Of a stretch of DNA of 53,301 nucleotides, positions 28,919-37,352 are shown in pieces (within the stretch, counting starts at the first letter, position 1; every line of letters starts with the position of its first letter). Position numbers and translations under genes: made by a program. Origin of the DNA: an uncultured Opitutia bacterium (lineage in GTDB: Bacteria; Verrucomicrobiota; Verrucomicrobiia; Opitutales; UBA953); assembly GCA_903850885.1 (NCBI GenBank), contig CAINMU010000114.1, positions 1-53,301 of the forward strand. Direction: 5' to 3'. The notes beneath the pieces are model-generated. The model saw nothing but the letters and a program-made list of their open reading frames with translations. It had not been told where the DNA came from and did no database searches.

Positions 28919-31858
28919 ATGCAGGTCGAACGTCTCATCGCCCGGATCCGCGGCCAACTTGAACTGGGTACGCCCGATCTCGAAGCCCGCTCGCTGGCCG
29001 GTGAATACGTGGCACTCTGCCAACGGGCCCGCGAACGGCTCGAACAATGTTCAACTTTAATTCGCAGCGGCAATGAACATGCGGCGTATCAAGTCGCCGA
29101 ATCGGAACCCGACTTACTCACGCTCTGCGCCGAGCTGAGCTTCGCCGAATCGGAACGCTGGAATGCGCTCTGCCGCGAACGCGGGCTACCTACCGCCTTC
29201 CCGCTCGACGGCCAACATGTGATGGCGCTGGAAGGCCTTTACGGTAAAGAAATCGGCGAGAACCACCCGCTCTACCGCGATTACCGCGATGCCATCCGCA
29301 AACGCGACGAAGACCGCGCGCTGTCCATTCTTCGTTCGATTGTGCGCATCAACGCCAATGATCCTAACGCCCGCTCCGAACTTTCCCGACTTTCCGCCAA
29401 ATTTCTCCGCGAAGCCTTAGGCAAGGTCACGTCGTTCTTCGCCGCTCAACAAAACGCGGATGCGGTCAACCTAATGAACCGGATGGAGCGCTTCGGCGCC
29501 AACGACCTGGCCGATGAGCCGCAATGGGAGCAAGCTCTGGCGAAACGCGTGGCATGGCTACGCTCCAAAGCCGTCGAACAAATCGAGATTCTGATTAAGG
29601 ACGCCTCGCAGGCCCGCCAAGGTGGACACTGGGAACAGTGCGCCTCGAATATTGGCCGGGTCCGCGCGCTCGAACGCGACCATCAGATCAACTTAGCTTC
29701 GGAACTTAACCAAGAACTCACCTCCCTCGAAGCTTGGGCCGGCCAACTCGCCACCGCCGACGAAGCCGAAGCCTCCCTTCGCGCCGCCACTCAAGCTCTC
29801 CTCGATGAGTGGATGAGTTTGAAACAAGAAGTCACCCAGACGGGCTCTTCCGCGATTCTCGTCTCTCGTCTCGGCACCTGGCTTGATAAATCCACCCCCC
29901 TCGCCGAACGCCTACCTGAAGGGCTCATCCGCCAAGTCCGGCAACTCCGCCAAGCCAAACGCGCAGGTTTAAGTCGACGCTATACGATCCTGATTACCTC
30001 CTGGGTCTTTGGTGTCCTGATTTTATTGGGTATTCTTTATAGTTGGTATAATCAGAATAAGTTGACCACCGAAGCGGACGAGCGTCTGGCGGCAGCCGAC
30101 CGTCTCGTGGCCGCTTCAGACTACGAAAACGCCGAACGCGCTCTCGACGAATTCAACTCCAAGAAACCCAAGCCCGAGTTCATCGAAGCGATCAAAGCGT
30201 TGCGCAAACAAATCGCGGATCTCCGCGAAACCGAACAACGCCTCCTCGTCGAAGCCGTCTACCTCCAAGCGCGCCGGCTCGAAGGTATCTCGCTTGCCAA
30301 CATCGAAGCGACTTTCCCCCGCGCCACCAAATATCAAAACGAAGTCAGCAAGGTCGGGCCGATCTCGCAAGGTCGCCTGAAGAAGACTTTTGCGGATCCT
30401 GTGGGCTTTCTGGCCGAATGCACCAGCCAAGTGGATAACACCAAGAACGACCTCACGACGGAACGCCAAAATCTGGTCAAAGCACTCCAAGGTAATGACG
30501 CGGTTGCCGACATTCCCCACGCGCAAGAGGCCATCAGTCGCCTCCGCACTTTACTCCGCGTCCTCAAAGCCTGCGGCATCAAAGACCTCGAGGAAGCCAA
30601 TGCCGAAGTCGTCCAAGCGACAGTCCGCCTCGACGCTGAACGCAAATCGCTGGGTGCCATTAAATCCCTGGAGGTTGCCGCTGACCTGAAATCCTACCTT
30701 TCCGCGCTCAGTAATGCCGCGCAAAATACGGCTGATAAATCCGATCTCGGTAAGCGCGCCGCTTTCATCGTCGAGCGATCGGAGTCGTTGCGTACTCTGC
30801 CGCGTTCCGCCCTCGCCCCGCGCGTCGCCGCCATGTGGGACCAAGCCCTGAACCCCAATCCTCAAGGCGTCTTCCAACCACCGACCTACCTGGAAACCGA
30901 GACCAAAATCCTAAAATCGCTCGCCGACGAAACCGTCCTGAAGTCACTCCGTAAATATAACGTGCTGCTCAGTTCTTCGCAAGGCACGCGTCCGGTGCGG
31001 ACGGCCTTCATCATCGGAGAACTTTCTCAGGAAAAAAACCTCCTCGGTACCAACGGCATCGAATACATCCTCAAAGGTAAGGAATTACTCAAAGACGGTA
31101 CCACCGTCGATTCCACCTGGCGTCGCCAAGAATTCAACAACGGCTCCCACCCCGGAGAATACCTTGAAGAGGCTCTGAGTATCCCAGAACTCGACTACCT
31201 CCGGCAGTTCGGCCGCTTCCACGATGCCAAGACCGGCAAACTCCTCGAGCCCCTGCTCCGTACCATGGATCGGGTTCGCCGTAATCCATCGACTTTCTTT
31301 GAACTTAGAGCGTTCCAACTTCAGGAACTTTATCGCATCGCCAGCCTGCGCCCCGAGGCCTGGGGTTTTATTTTCTCACCCTCCGCCCAACGTGAAGCCG
31401 ATCAATTAAGACGGATTACGCAAAACACGATGGGCCCCTACGACTTCCTCTTCAAAGAAAAGTGGGCTGACGTCCAAAATGAATTGAAGACCTTCATGCT
31501 CCATCAAGCCGGCGCCACTTACGCCGAGGAAGCCCGCTTCTGGCATGCCACTTTCCATAATCTGCGGAATCGTAATTTGATTTACGCCGGCATGATCGGA
31601 CGAGACGGCAAGCCCGTCTTGCGTGAAACCATCACCGGCACGGCGCTCTACGGGATCGACACCGACGGCCACGCTACGGTTCTTTTCCGGGTCGATGCCG
31701 CCGGCGTCACCGAACGTATCGCCGAAGCCGCCCCCCTTTCTCCGCTTCTCCGCTACCCTGGCTCCGTCACCGAGGCCACTCAAGCTGCCGGTATTCCCGC
31801 CGGACTCACCCCGCCGGAAGGCGGCTGGGAAGCTCTCTTGCAAGGCCGCGACCTCTGA
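28919..31858 (+). CDS. Large coiled-coil, single-pass membrane protein of the GTPase cassette
   Basis: The 979-residue protein has a helical, charged N-terminal half (1-350, many E/R/A-rich segments likely to form coiled coils or alpha-solenoid repeats). One transmembrane helix lies at about 354-374 (YTILITSWVFGVLILLGIL), preceded by KRAGLSRR, so the N-terminus is probably cytosolic. Helical repeats continue at 380-620, and a mixed C-terminal domain follows (about 640-979). I recognise no named family. The topology matches the preceding protein: cytosolic N-domain, one helix, large external domain. Start is 3 nt after that gene. A scaffold or effector role in the membrane is a guess. Confidence 0.7.
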   Translation: MQVERLIARIRGQLELGTPDLEARSLAGEYVALCQRARERLEQCSTLIRSGNEHAAYQVAESEPDLLTLCAELSFAESERWNALCRERGLPTAFPLDGQHVMALEGLYGKEIGENHPLYRDYRDAIRKRDEDRALSILRSIVRINANDPNARSELSRLSAKFLREALGKVTSFFAAQQNADAVNLMNRMERFGANDLADEPQWEQALAKRVAWLRSKAVEQIEILIKDASQARQGGHWEQCASNIGRVRALERDHQINLASELNQELTSLEAWAGQLATADEAEASLRAATQALLDEWMSLKQEVTQTGSSAILVSRLGTWLDKSTPLAERLPEGLIRQVRQLRQAKRAGLSRRYTILITSWVFGVLILLGILYSWYNQNKLTTEADERLAAADRLVAASDYENAERALDEFNSKKPKPEFIEAIKALRKQIADLRETEQRLLVEAVYLQARRLEGISLANIEATFPRATKYQNEVSKVGPISQGRLKKTFADPVGFLAECTSQVDNTKNDLTTERQNLVKALQGNDAVADIPHAQEAISRLRTLLRVLKACGIKDLEEANAEVVQATVRLDAERKSLGAIKSLEVAADLKSYLSALSNAAQNTADKSDLGKRAAFIVERSESLRTLPRSALAPRVAAMWDQALNPNPQGVFQPPTYLETETKILKSLADETVLKSLRKYNVLLSSSQGTRPVRTAFIIGELSQEKNLLGTNGIEYILKGKELLKDGTTVDSTWRRQEFNNGSHPGEYLEEALSIPELDYLRQFGRFHDAKTGKLLEPLLRTMDRVRRNPSTFFELRAFQLQELYRIASLRPEAWGFIFSPSAQREADQLRRITQNTMGPYDFLFKEKWADVQNELKTFMLHQAGATYAEEARFWHATFHNLRNRNLIYAGMIGRDGKPVLRETITGTALYGIDTDGHATVLFRVDAAGVTERIAEAAPLSPLLRYPGSVTEATQAAGIPAGLTPPEGGWEALLQGRDL

Positions 31859-31861
31859 ACC

Positions 31862-32497
31862 ATGTCTTCCCCTTTACAATTCCGTCTGCGATGGAAGGGC
31901 AATATCACCGGGCCCTTCCCCTTGGCTCGCATTCATGAGATGCTCCGCTCCGGCGAGGTCAGTCTCTTACACAGCATCGAAGTCAACGAGGGCTGGATGA
32001 CCGTACGCGACTATTTCCGTTCGGTCGGATTAAATCGCCCCACCCTCTCGTCTGCCCATCCCGCCGACGAAATCTACAACCCGAACGCGGGGCAGCCAAC
32101 CTCCCCCGGTCCCGGTGGGAATTTTCCTAACCCTCCCGGCGGCTCTTTCTCTTCCAGTCAGAACCCCGCCGAGATCCTCGAACGCCATGTGCGCGAAGGC
32201 TATCTGTGGTGTGGCTCGACGTTCCTACTGCCCCCGCTCTTTGCCCTACTGGTCGTACTCTGGATTTTGATTGGACCCGAAACGGCGCCGATCTCGAAAT
32301 TTGTCCTCTTCACGTTCACGACCATGGTCGGCAGTTTCTTACCGATTATTTTCGTGCGCCGAACGGGCCTCATCCTCGAACAAGAAGGCCTGGGCGAAAT
32401 CTGCCAAGCGCAGTCCCGCCTCGTCGTCATCTTGGCTGTTCTGGGCCTGTTTTTATGGGAAATTGCGTTTTGGTTTTTATCCCACCCCACGCCCTAA
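31862..32497 (+). CDS. GYF_2-domain membrane protein of the GTPase cassette
   Basis: The 211-residue protein opens with a GYF_2-type domain (about 5-55: LRWKGNITGPFPLARIHEML, then VNEGWMTVRDYF), a small module that binds proline-rich peptides in eukaryotes and is common in membrane proteins of PVC bacteria. A Pro/Gly/Ser linker (about 78-100) is followed by three hydrophobic helices at about 117-137, 146-165 and 186-206. It begins 3 nt after the coiled-coil gene and ends the cassette, 58 nt before the tRNA gene. A second GYF_2 protein is at 41684. Confidence 0.78.
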   Translation: MSSPLQFRLRWKGNITGPFPLARIHEMLRSGEVSLLHSIEVNEGWMTVRDYFRSVGLNRPTLSSAHPADEIYNPNAGQPTSPGPGGNFPNPPGGSFSSSQNPAEILERHVREGYLWCGSTFLLPPLFALLVVLWILIGPETAPISKFVLFTFTTMVGSFLPIIFVRRTGLILEQEGLGEICQAQSRLVVILAVLGLFLWEIAFWFLSHPTP

Positions 32498-32555
32498 CCT
32501 TCAATCGGCTTGACGAGTCTGGGACGGCTGGACACTAATCCGTCTCTCGGTTTTA

Positions 32556-32632
32556 GGTAGTGTAGCTCAGTTGGTTAGAGCGCCGGACTCATAAGCCGGA
32601 GGTCGGCAGTTCAATTCTGCCCACTACCACCA
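32556..32632 (+). tRNA. tRNA with CAU anticodon, probably elongator tRNA-Met
   Basis: A 77-nt cloverleaf with encoded CCA: acceptor arms ggtagtg (32556-32562) and cactacc (32622-32628), D-arm gctc/gagc, anticodon loop ctcataa (anticodon CAT), T-arm ggcag/ctgcc. The G1-C72 acceptor pair argues against the initiator. Elongator Met is most likely; a lysidine-modified tRNA-Ile2 cannot be ruled out from the gene alone. The base pair closing the anticodon loop would be an A-G mismatch. Confidence 0.93.
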
Positions 32633-32676
32633 CCGAGAATTTAACTTAACAACCCAACCAGGCTCGGCGACGCACC

Positions 32677-33204
32677 TTAGTTCTTCAGGATCGCGGCCAC
32701 TGGAATATCCCGCCCATCTTTCCACAGCGTCTCTAAGGAATAACTCTTCCGTACGTCCTCCCGGAAGATATGAAAAATAATATCGAAAGCGTCGACCACC
32801 GTCCAACCACTTTCTTTTTGCGATTCGGTTCCGCGGGCACGGGCGCCCGCATCATCCAAAGCACGCTCCACTTCGATCCGCAAGGCGCGCAGATGCGGCT
32901 CGGAGTTACCACTGGCAACGACGAGGTAATCAGCGATGGAAGACAGCTGGCCCAACTCCAAGACTTGGATTGCATAACCTTTCTTATCGTCAATGGCTTT
33001 GACGGCGGCGATTAGATGAGCGGGCAGCTTCGGCAAGGGGACCGACACCGGGACGACAGCTTTGACGAGGTTTTCGGAACGGCCTTTGGCCTTCGGGGTG
33101 GCGTACTTGGCCGGCGTACGACGTACCGGCCCTTTGATCGGTTTACCCTTGCCGCGCGATTTGGCAGCAGGCTTGGCGGAGGTTTTTTTCTTGGCGGCGG
33201 ACAT
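32677..33204 (-). CDS. rsfS: Ribosome silencing factor RsfS with basic N-terminal tail
   Basis: The conserved domain (about residues 63-175) has IADYLVVASGNSEPHLRA and WTVVDAFDIIFHIF, the RsfS/DUF143 core that binds L14 and keeps the large subunit from joining when nutrients are scarce. Before it lies an unusual tail of about 50 residues rich in K, A and P (SAAKKKTSAKPAAKSRGKGK onwards). I chose the ATG at 33204 because it sits 1 nt after the nadD stop (TGAcATG); an ATG at 33231 would add nine residues and overlap nadD. nadD-rsfS is a very common bacterial pair. Confidence 0.92.
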   Translation of the reverse strand: MSAAKKKTSAKPAAKSRGKGKPIKGPVRRTPAKYATPKAKGRSENLVKAVVPVSVPLPKLPAHLIAAVKAIDDKKGYAIQVLELGQLSSIADYLVVASGNSEPHLRALRIEVERALDDAGARARGTESQKESGWTVVDAFDIIFHIFREDVRKSYSLETLWKDGRDIPVAAILKN

Positions 33205-33205
33205 G

Positions 33206-33796
33206 TCAGGCTTGGTAAAGTGAACGCTCATCGATGTGGCGGCTCACCCCGCTGGGCAAGCCGTTTCGAGATGAATCGCCCCGCTTGATGGCCGCCCGAA
33301 GGGCTGTCGAAGAGACCAAAACCGGTGGAGCGGTCAAAATCGTAAGTTTAATCTGCTTGGCCAAGCTGGCCGGCGGCACCGTGGAGATACCATCACGGGC
33401 CAGTACCGCAAAATCTACCAGCCGGCAGATTTCTTCCACTTCCTTCCACCGATCAAGCCTGGCCAGCTGGTCCGCCCCCAAAATCCAGACTCGCCATGCG
33501 GTCGGGTGCTCCTTCGCGAGTTCTCTGACCGTATCAATCGACCAACTCACACCTTCGCGAAGGGTCTCACGGTCATCTACCACCGCCCAAGGACAATCCG
33601 CAAAGGCCAGTTTCGCCATGGCTATCCGATCAGCCGCCGGGGCCAGCGGCACCGCCGAACGCAAAGGCGCTTGGCCAGCCGGAATGATTAGGACTTGATC
33701 AAGCCCAAGCTGCTTCCACGCCGCCGTCGCGGCGGCGACGTGTCCGTTATGCGGTGGATCAAAGGTGCCTCCCAAAATGCCAAGCGCGGCGGACAT
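33206..33796 (-). CDS. nadD: Nicotinate-nucleotide adenylyltransferase NadD
   Basis: The 196-residue nucleotidyltransferase makes nicotinate adenine dinucleotide in NAD synthesis. It has GGTFDPPHNGH (about 9-19) with the HxGH-type nucleotide site and SSTALRAAIKRG near the C-terminus, equivalent to the family's ISSTxxR signature. Length is typical. It is divergent from lpxI (83 nt) and directly upstream of rsfS with 1 nt between. Confidence 0.94.
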   Translation of the reverse strand: MSAALGILGGTFDPPHNGHVAAATAAWKQLGLDQVLIIPAGQAPLRSAVPLAPAADRIAMAKLAFADCPWAVVDDRETLREGVSWSIDTVRELAKEHPTAWRVWILGADQLARLDRWKEVEEICRLVDFAVLARDGISTVPPASLAKQIKLTILTAPPVLVSSTALRAAIKRGDSSRNGLPSGVSRHIDERSLYQA

Positions 33797-33879
33797 TCCG
33801 ACATTACGCTGCCAACCTCACACCGAGGCAACCCAAAGCAGGCTTGAGCCCGAGCCCATCCCACGGACTATAGGCGTCT

Positions 33880-34740
33880 ATGGCGTCAGCCTCCCGCTTC
33901 CTGCCCATCGGATTCTCCCCCTCCCATGCCATCGCGGTCATCGCCGGCAAGGGTCGCTACCCCGCCCTGCTCATCGAGTCCGCCCGCAGTCGGGGCGCTC
34001 ATATCAAACTCGTTTCCTTTGACGAAGAAACCGACCCTGCCCTCATCGCCACGTTCTCACCTAAGGATCATCGCGCCGTACCCGTCGGTAAACTCGGCAC
34101 TTTGCTTGCTTCCCTTGAGGAACTTGGCGTCCAAGGCGCCCTCATGGCTGGCCAGGTGACTCCTCGGAAACTTTTCGCCGGCATGATCCCCGACCTTAAA
34201 CTGGTCGCGCTCATGGCCTCGCTCCGCGAACGTAACGCCGAGTCTATTTTCGGGGGCATTGCGGCGGAAATCGAAAAGCTTAAGATCACAATGCTCGACG
34301 CTCGGGTATTCCTGGACGATCACCTCGCCGCGCAAGGCTGCATGACCGGCTGGAGTTGCGGGATTTCCGACGATGAATTAAATTTTGGGTCGCACATGGC
34401 CCGCGAAATGGCGCGACTAGATATCGGCCAATCTGTCGTCACCGCCAAGGGAACCGTGATCGCGGTCGAAGCGTTTGAAGGCACCGATAATATGCTTCGG
34501 CGCTGTACTCAGACGGGAGGCAAAGAGATGCTTCTCACCAAAGCCGCCAAGAGCCCGCAAGACTGGCGCTTCGACGTTCCTTGCTTCGGTCTGAAGACGC
34601 TGGAAAGTATGGCCGAAGGTGGCGTCAAGAAAGCCGCCCTCGAAACCGATGGCGTGATACTGATTGATAAGCCGCTGGTGATTGAACGGGCCAAGGAACT
34701 TGGCATCGATTTGGTGGGCTTCGCTTCGGCTGCGGTTTAA
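33880..34740 (+). CDS. lpxI: UDP-2,3-diacylglucosamine pyrophosphatase LpxI
   Basis: The 286-residue protein matches the LpxI (DUF1009) family: IAVIAGKGRYPALL at the N-terminus, GALMAGQVTPRKLF, LDDHLAAQGCMTG, then the C-terminal GGVKKAALETDGVILIDKP and DLVGFA. LpxI hydrolyses UDP-2,3-diacylglucosamine to lipid X in lipid A synthesis, acting instead of LpxH. Its presence indicates an outer membrane with lipid A. The ATG at 33880 has no Shine-Dalgarno; no better start was found downstream before the conserved N-terminus. Confidence 0.92.
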   Translation: MASASRFLPIGFSPSHAIAVIAGKGRYPALLIESARSRGAHIKLVSFDEETDPALIATFSPKDHRAVPVGKLGTLLASLEELGVQGALMAGQVTPRKLFAGMIPDLKLVALMASLRERNAESIFGGIAAEIEKLKITMLDARVFLDDHLAAQGCMTGWSCGISDDELNFGSHMAREMARLDIGQSVVTAKGTVIAVEAFEGTDNMLRRCTQTGGKEMLLTKAAKSPQDWRFDVPCFGLKTLESMAEGGVKKAALETDGVILIDKPLVIERAKELGIDLVGFASAAV

Positions 34741-34742
34741 GG

Positions 34743-35006
34743 TCAGCCTTCGAAAAAATTCCAGGCCGTCACCATCTCCATCAGGAACCACGCCAACAAG
34801 AGTGCGAGGGCGATAAGTAACGCGCGGCGGTAACGCATCCAGATGACGGGTTGATCAGCGGCGTGATCGACGATGCCGCGCGAGCTCACCAAAAGGCGAA
34901 GTCTAACGTACCAAGCCAGACGCGTCTGCCCAGAGAGGTCTTGGTGCGCATACACGCTCTCCCGGTAGTCAGTCTTACGGAATAGGCTTAAAATCCGACG
35001 TAACAT
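34743..35006 (-). CDS. Small single-pass membrane protein, unrecognised
   Basis: The 87-residue protein has a basic N-terminus (MLRRILSLFRKTDYRES) and one C-terminal helix at about 63-80 (ALLIALALLLAWFLMEMV), a tail-anchored layout. It ends 2 nt after the lpxI stop on the other strand and starts 59 nt from panB. No family recognised. The gap it fills would otherwise be empty in a tightly packed region, and the frame has no long rival on either strand, which supports it. Confidence 0.55.
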   Translation of the reverse strand: MLRRILSLFRKTDYRESVYAHQDLSGQTRLAWYVRLRLLVSSRGIVDHAADQPVIWMRYRRALLIALALLLAWFLMEMVTAWNFFEG

Positions 35007-35065
35007 CCCCCTGACCCTACACCCTTCACCGACGCTTTACAAGCGGAGGGTCTAGGGGTAATGCC
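35007..35065 (+). promoter_or_regulatory. Imperfect inverted repeat in the panB leader masking its RBS
   Basis: The arm cccctgaccct (35008-35018) can pair with agggtctaggggt (35047-35059, one bulged T). Inside, cgctt (35033-35037) and aagcg (35041-35045) form a short hairpin. The right arm contains agggg, placed 7 nt before the panB ATG and thus one of the few Shine-Dalgarno-like sites in the window. Folding would hide this site. It may be a leader control element or simply a terminator-like palindrome between divergent genes. Confidence 0.35.
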
Positions 35066-35842
35066 ATGGGTGTGAAGACCACCACCCGGTCCCTCCGCTC
35101 CCTCAAAGGAGTCCGGCCCATCGTCTGCTTGACCGCCTACGACACCATCACCGCCCGTATCGCCGAGGCCGGTGGCGCCGACCTCATCTTGGTCGGTGAT
35201 TCAGTCGGCAATACGGTCCTCGGGATGTCCGACACGGTCGGTGTCACCCTAGAAATCATGGTGCACCATTCCGCCGCCGTCACCCGCGCCAAAACCGAAC
35301 GGCTGGTGATCGCCGATCTCCCCTTCGCCCTCGCCCACGACTCCTTCTCCAAAGTCCTTAAGGCTTGTCGCGAACTCCTCCAACGCGGCGGTGCCCACGG
35401 CGTAAAAATCGAAGGCGGCGCTTCGCTCGCTCCGACCATCGCCAAGCTCGTTGACGCCGGCATCCCCGTCATGGGCCACATCGGCATGCTCCCGCAACGC
35501 GTCCACTCCGCCGGCTATCGCCGCCGCGGCCTTACGACCGACGATCAGACGAAAATCTTGATCGACGCTCAAGCCGTTGCCGCCGCCGGCGCCTTCGCAC
35601 TGGTCGTCGAATGCGTCGACGAAGCTTTGACGCCCAAAATTACCAAAGCAGTCACTATCCCCACCATCGGCATCGGCTCCGGACAAGGTTGCGACGGCCA
35701 GATTCTCGTCATCCACGATCTGCTTGGTTTCACTTCCAATCCTCCACCTTTCGCCAACCCCGAAGCTAATCTGCAACGGGATGCCATTGCTGCCGTGCAA
35801 CGCTGGGCCAAAAAAGTCCGCCAACAAAAATCGTCCCAATGA
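35066..35842 (+). CDS. panB: 3-methyl-2-oxobutanoate hydroxymethyltransferase PanB
   Basis: The 258-residue TIM barrel makes ketopantoate in pantothenate (CoA precursor) synthesis. The signatures are LILVGDSVGNTVLGM, VIADLPFALAH, VKIEGGASLAPTI, PVMGHIGMLPQRVHS and the C-terminal IGSGQGCDGQILVIHDLLG. Its stop overlaps the gpsA start by 4 nt (ATGA). No panC is in the window. Confidence 0.96.
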   Translation: MGVKTTTRSLRSLKGVRPIVCLTAYDTITARIAEAGGADLILVGDSVGNTVLGMSDTVGVTLEIMVHHSAAVTRAKTERLVIADLPFALAHDSFSKVLKACRELLQRGGAHGVKIEGGASLAPTIAKLVDAGIPVMGHIGMLPQRVHSAGYRRRGLTTDDQTKILIDAQAVAAAGAFALVVECVDEALTPKITKAVTIPTIGIGSGQGCDGQILVIHDLLGFTSNPPPFANPEANLQRDAIAAVQRWAKKVRQQKSSQ

Positions 35843-36840
35843 ACTGCGTTATCTTTGGAGCCGGTGCTTGGGGTACGGCCCTTGCCATTCACCTCAGCCG
35901 TCAAGGACACACGGTCTCACTTGTCCCTCGCCGGCTCGAACAAGCCCTCGCGCTTACCAGCTTGCGCGAGAATATCGATTACCTACCCGGCCATCGCCTG
36001 AATGATTCGATTCAAGTCGCCCTTGAACCCATCCCCGCGCTGATGGACGCCGATCTGATCTTTATCGCCTGCCCCTCCAAAGGCCTCGCTGAACTGCTCC
36101 AATCTATCGGACCTGCCGTGCGTGCTTCGTCTGCCGTGATGGCGATTTCGCTCTGTAAGGGACTCGATCAATCCACCCTCCGCCGCCCGACCGAAATGAT
36201 GGCCGCAGCTTTTGGCACGCTTCCCGTCGCAACTTTGAGCGGCCCCAGCAATGCCGATGAAGTCGCCCGCGGTCTGCCTACTGCGCTGGTCCTTGCCGCC
36301 CTCCAAGACGATAAGCTCTTACGCGATGTCCAATCCGCCGTGAGCGGTCCTTCGCTCAGGGCTTACACTTCCTCCGACTTAGCTGGTGTTGAAATCGCCG
36401 CGACCTTGAAGAATGTCTACGCCCTCGGCGCTGGTCTGTGCGACGGACTTCAACTCGGCTCCAACGCCAAAGCGGCCTTTCTCACCCGTGCCCTCCAAGA
36501 AATGATGCGCCTCGGGCAAGCCGTGGGCGGGCGGACCGAAACTTTCCTGGGCCTCAGCGGCGTCGGCGATTTGATGGCCACCGCCCATGGCTCTTGGAGC
36601 CGTAACAGAGCCTTTGGCGAACAACTTGCCATCCATCCGCAAACCACGCTCAAGGCCCTGACGACGCGTCGCGACTCGGTCGAGGGCTATCGGGCCACGG
36701 AAACCCTTTCCAAACTCGCCGCTCAAAAAGGTGTGGCGACCCCGATCCTTTTTTGTCTTAACGAGATTCTTTTCGCCGGCCTCGAACCGCGCGCCGGAGT
36801 GCTCGCCCTGATGACCCGCGATCTGAAGTCCGAGGTTTGA
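35839..36840 (+). CDS. gpsA: Glycerol-3-phosphate dehydrogenase [NAD(P)+] GpsA
   Basis: The 333-residue enzyme reduces dihydroxyacetone phosphate to sn-glycerol 3-phosphate for phospholipid synthesis. It has the dinucleotide fold IFGAGAWGTALAIHLSRQGH (4-23), AISLCKGLD, TLSGPSNADEVARGLPT and the catalytic lysine region GVEIAATLKNVYALGAGLCD. It overlaps panB by 4 nt upstream and the SET-domain gene by 1 nt downstream (TGATG), so the three are probably translated together. Confidence 0.96.
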   Translation: MNCVIFGAGAWGTALAIHLSRQGHTVSLVPRRLEQALALTSLRENIDYLPGHRLNDSIQVALEPIPALMDADLIFIACPSKGLAELLQSIGPAVRASSAVMAISLCKGLDQSTLRRPTEMMAAAFGTLPVATLSGPSNADEVARGLPTALVLAALQDDKLLRDVQSAVSGPSLRAYTSSDLAGVEIAATLKNVYALGAGLCDGLQLGSNAKAAFLTRALQEMMRLGQAVGGRTETFLGLSGVGDLMATAHGSWSRNRAFGEQLAIHPQTTLKALTTRRDSVEGYRATETLSKLAAQKGVATPILFCLNEILFAGLEPRAGVLALMTRDLKSEV

Positions 36841-37301
36841 TGTCCGCCGACTTCGCCGTCCGTCCCTCCGCTATCCAAGGCCTCGGGCTTTTTGCGCTTC
36901 GTAATTTTAATAGAGGGGAACGGCTGTTAGCCTACGCGGGTTCCGTCTCCACGGTCCGACCAGCTCAGACTTCGGCATCGTCCCCGATCTACGCGCTCGA
37001 AATTCGGCCTGGGCTGTGGCTCGATGGCTCCGGTCAGGCTAATATCAGCCGCCATGCTAATCATTCTTGCGCGCCCAACGCCGAACTGGTCTTCGTCGAC
37101 GAAAGTGCCGGCGCCTGGCTGATTGCCCAAGAAAACATCCCCGCGGATGCCGAAATTACCTTTGATTATGGGTTTAATCTGGCCGAAAGCCTCTTCCAGC
37201 CCTGTCGCTGCGGACAACCCGATTGCATCGGTTATATCATCGCTGCCCCCCGACGGGCCAGCCTCCGCCGACACCTGCGGTTTTCACGTCCAAGGGATTG
37301 A
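36840..37301 (+). CDS. SET-domain protein, putative protein lysine methyltransferase
   Basis: The 153-residue protein has the SET core: SAIQGLGLFALRNFNRGE at the start, ANISRHANHSCAPNAEL with the NHS motif (74-76), AEITFDYGF (about 105-112), and a post-SET-like CRCGQPDCIGY (C122, C124, C129). SET proteins transfer methyl from S-adenosylmethionine to lysines. Stand-alone SET proteins occur in scattered bacteria and their targets are mostly unknown. The ATG shares its A with the gpsA stop TGA. A TTG 3 nt upstream is an unlikely start. Confidence 0.88.
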   Translation: MSADFAVRPSAIQGLGLFALRNFNRGERLLAYAGSVSTVRPAQTSASSPIYALEIRPGLWLDGSGQANISRHANHSCAPNAELVFVDESAGAWLIAQENIPADAEITFDYGFNLAESLFQPCRCGQPDCIGYIIAAPRRASLRRHLRFSRPRD

Positions 37302-37352
37302 CCCAAGGGCGTGGGAGCCTCAGTTTTCGCAGGTCAATCAGTCTATTTCTTC

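Noticed and set aside
25029-32497. Toxin-antitoxin, restriction-modification or CBASS-type defence genes
   Set aside because: No nuclease, methyltransferase, cyclase or toxin motif is visible in the four proteins; only the GTPase/GAP1-N resemblance supports a conflict-system idea.
32498-32640. tRNA gene as integration site (att) of the GTPase cassette
   Set aside because: The cassette ends 58 nt before the tRNA, but I see no copy of the tRNA 3' end at the other boundary (24919-25028) and no integrase gene, so an island is not supported.
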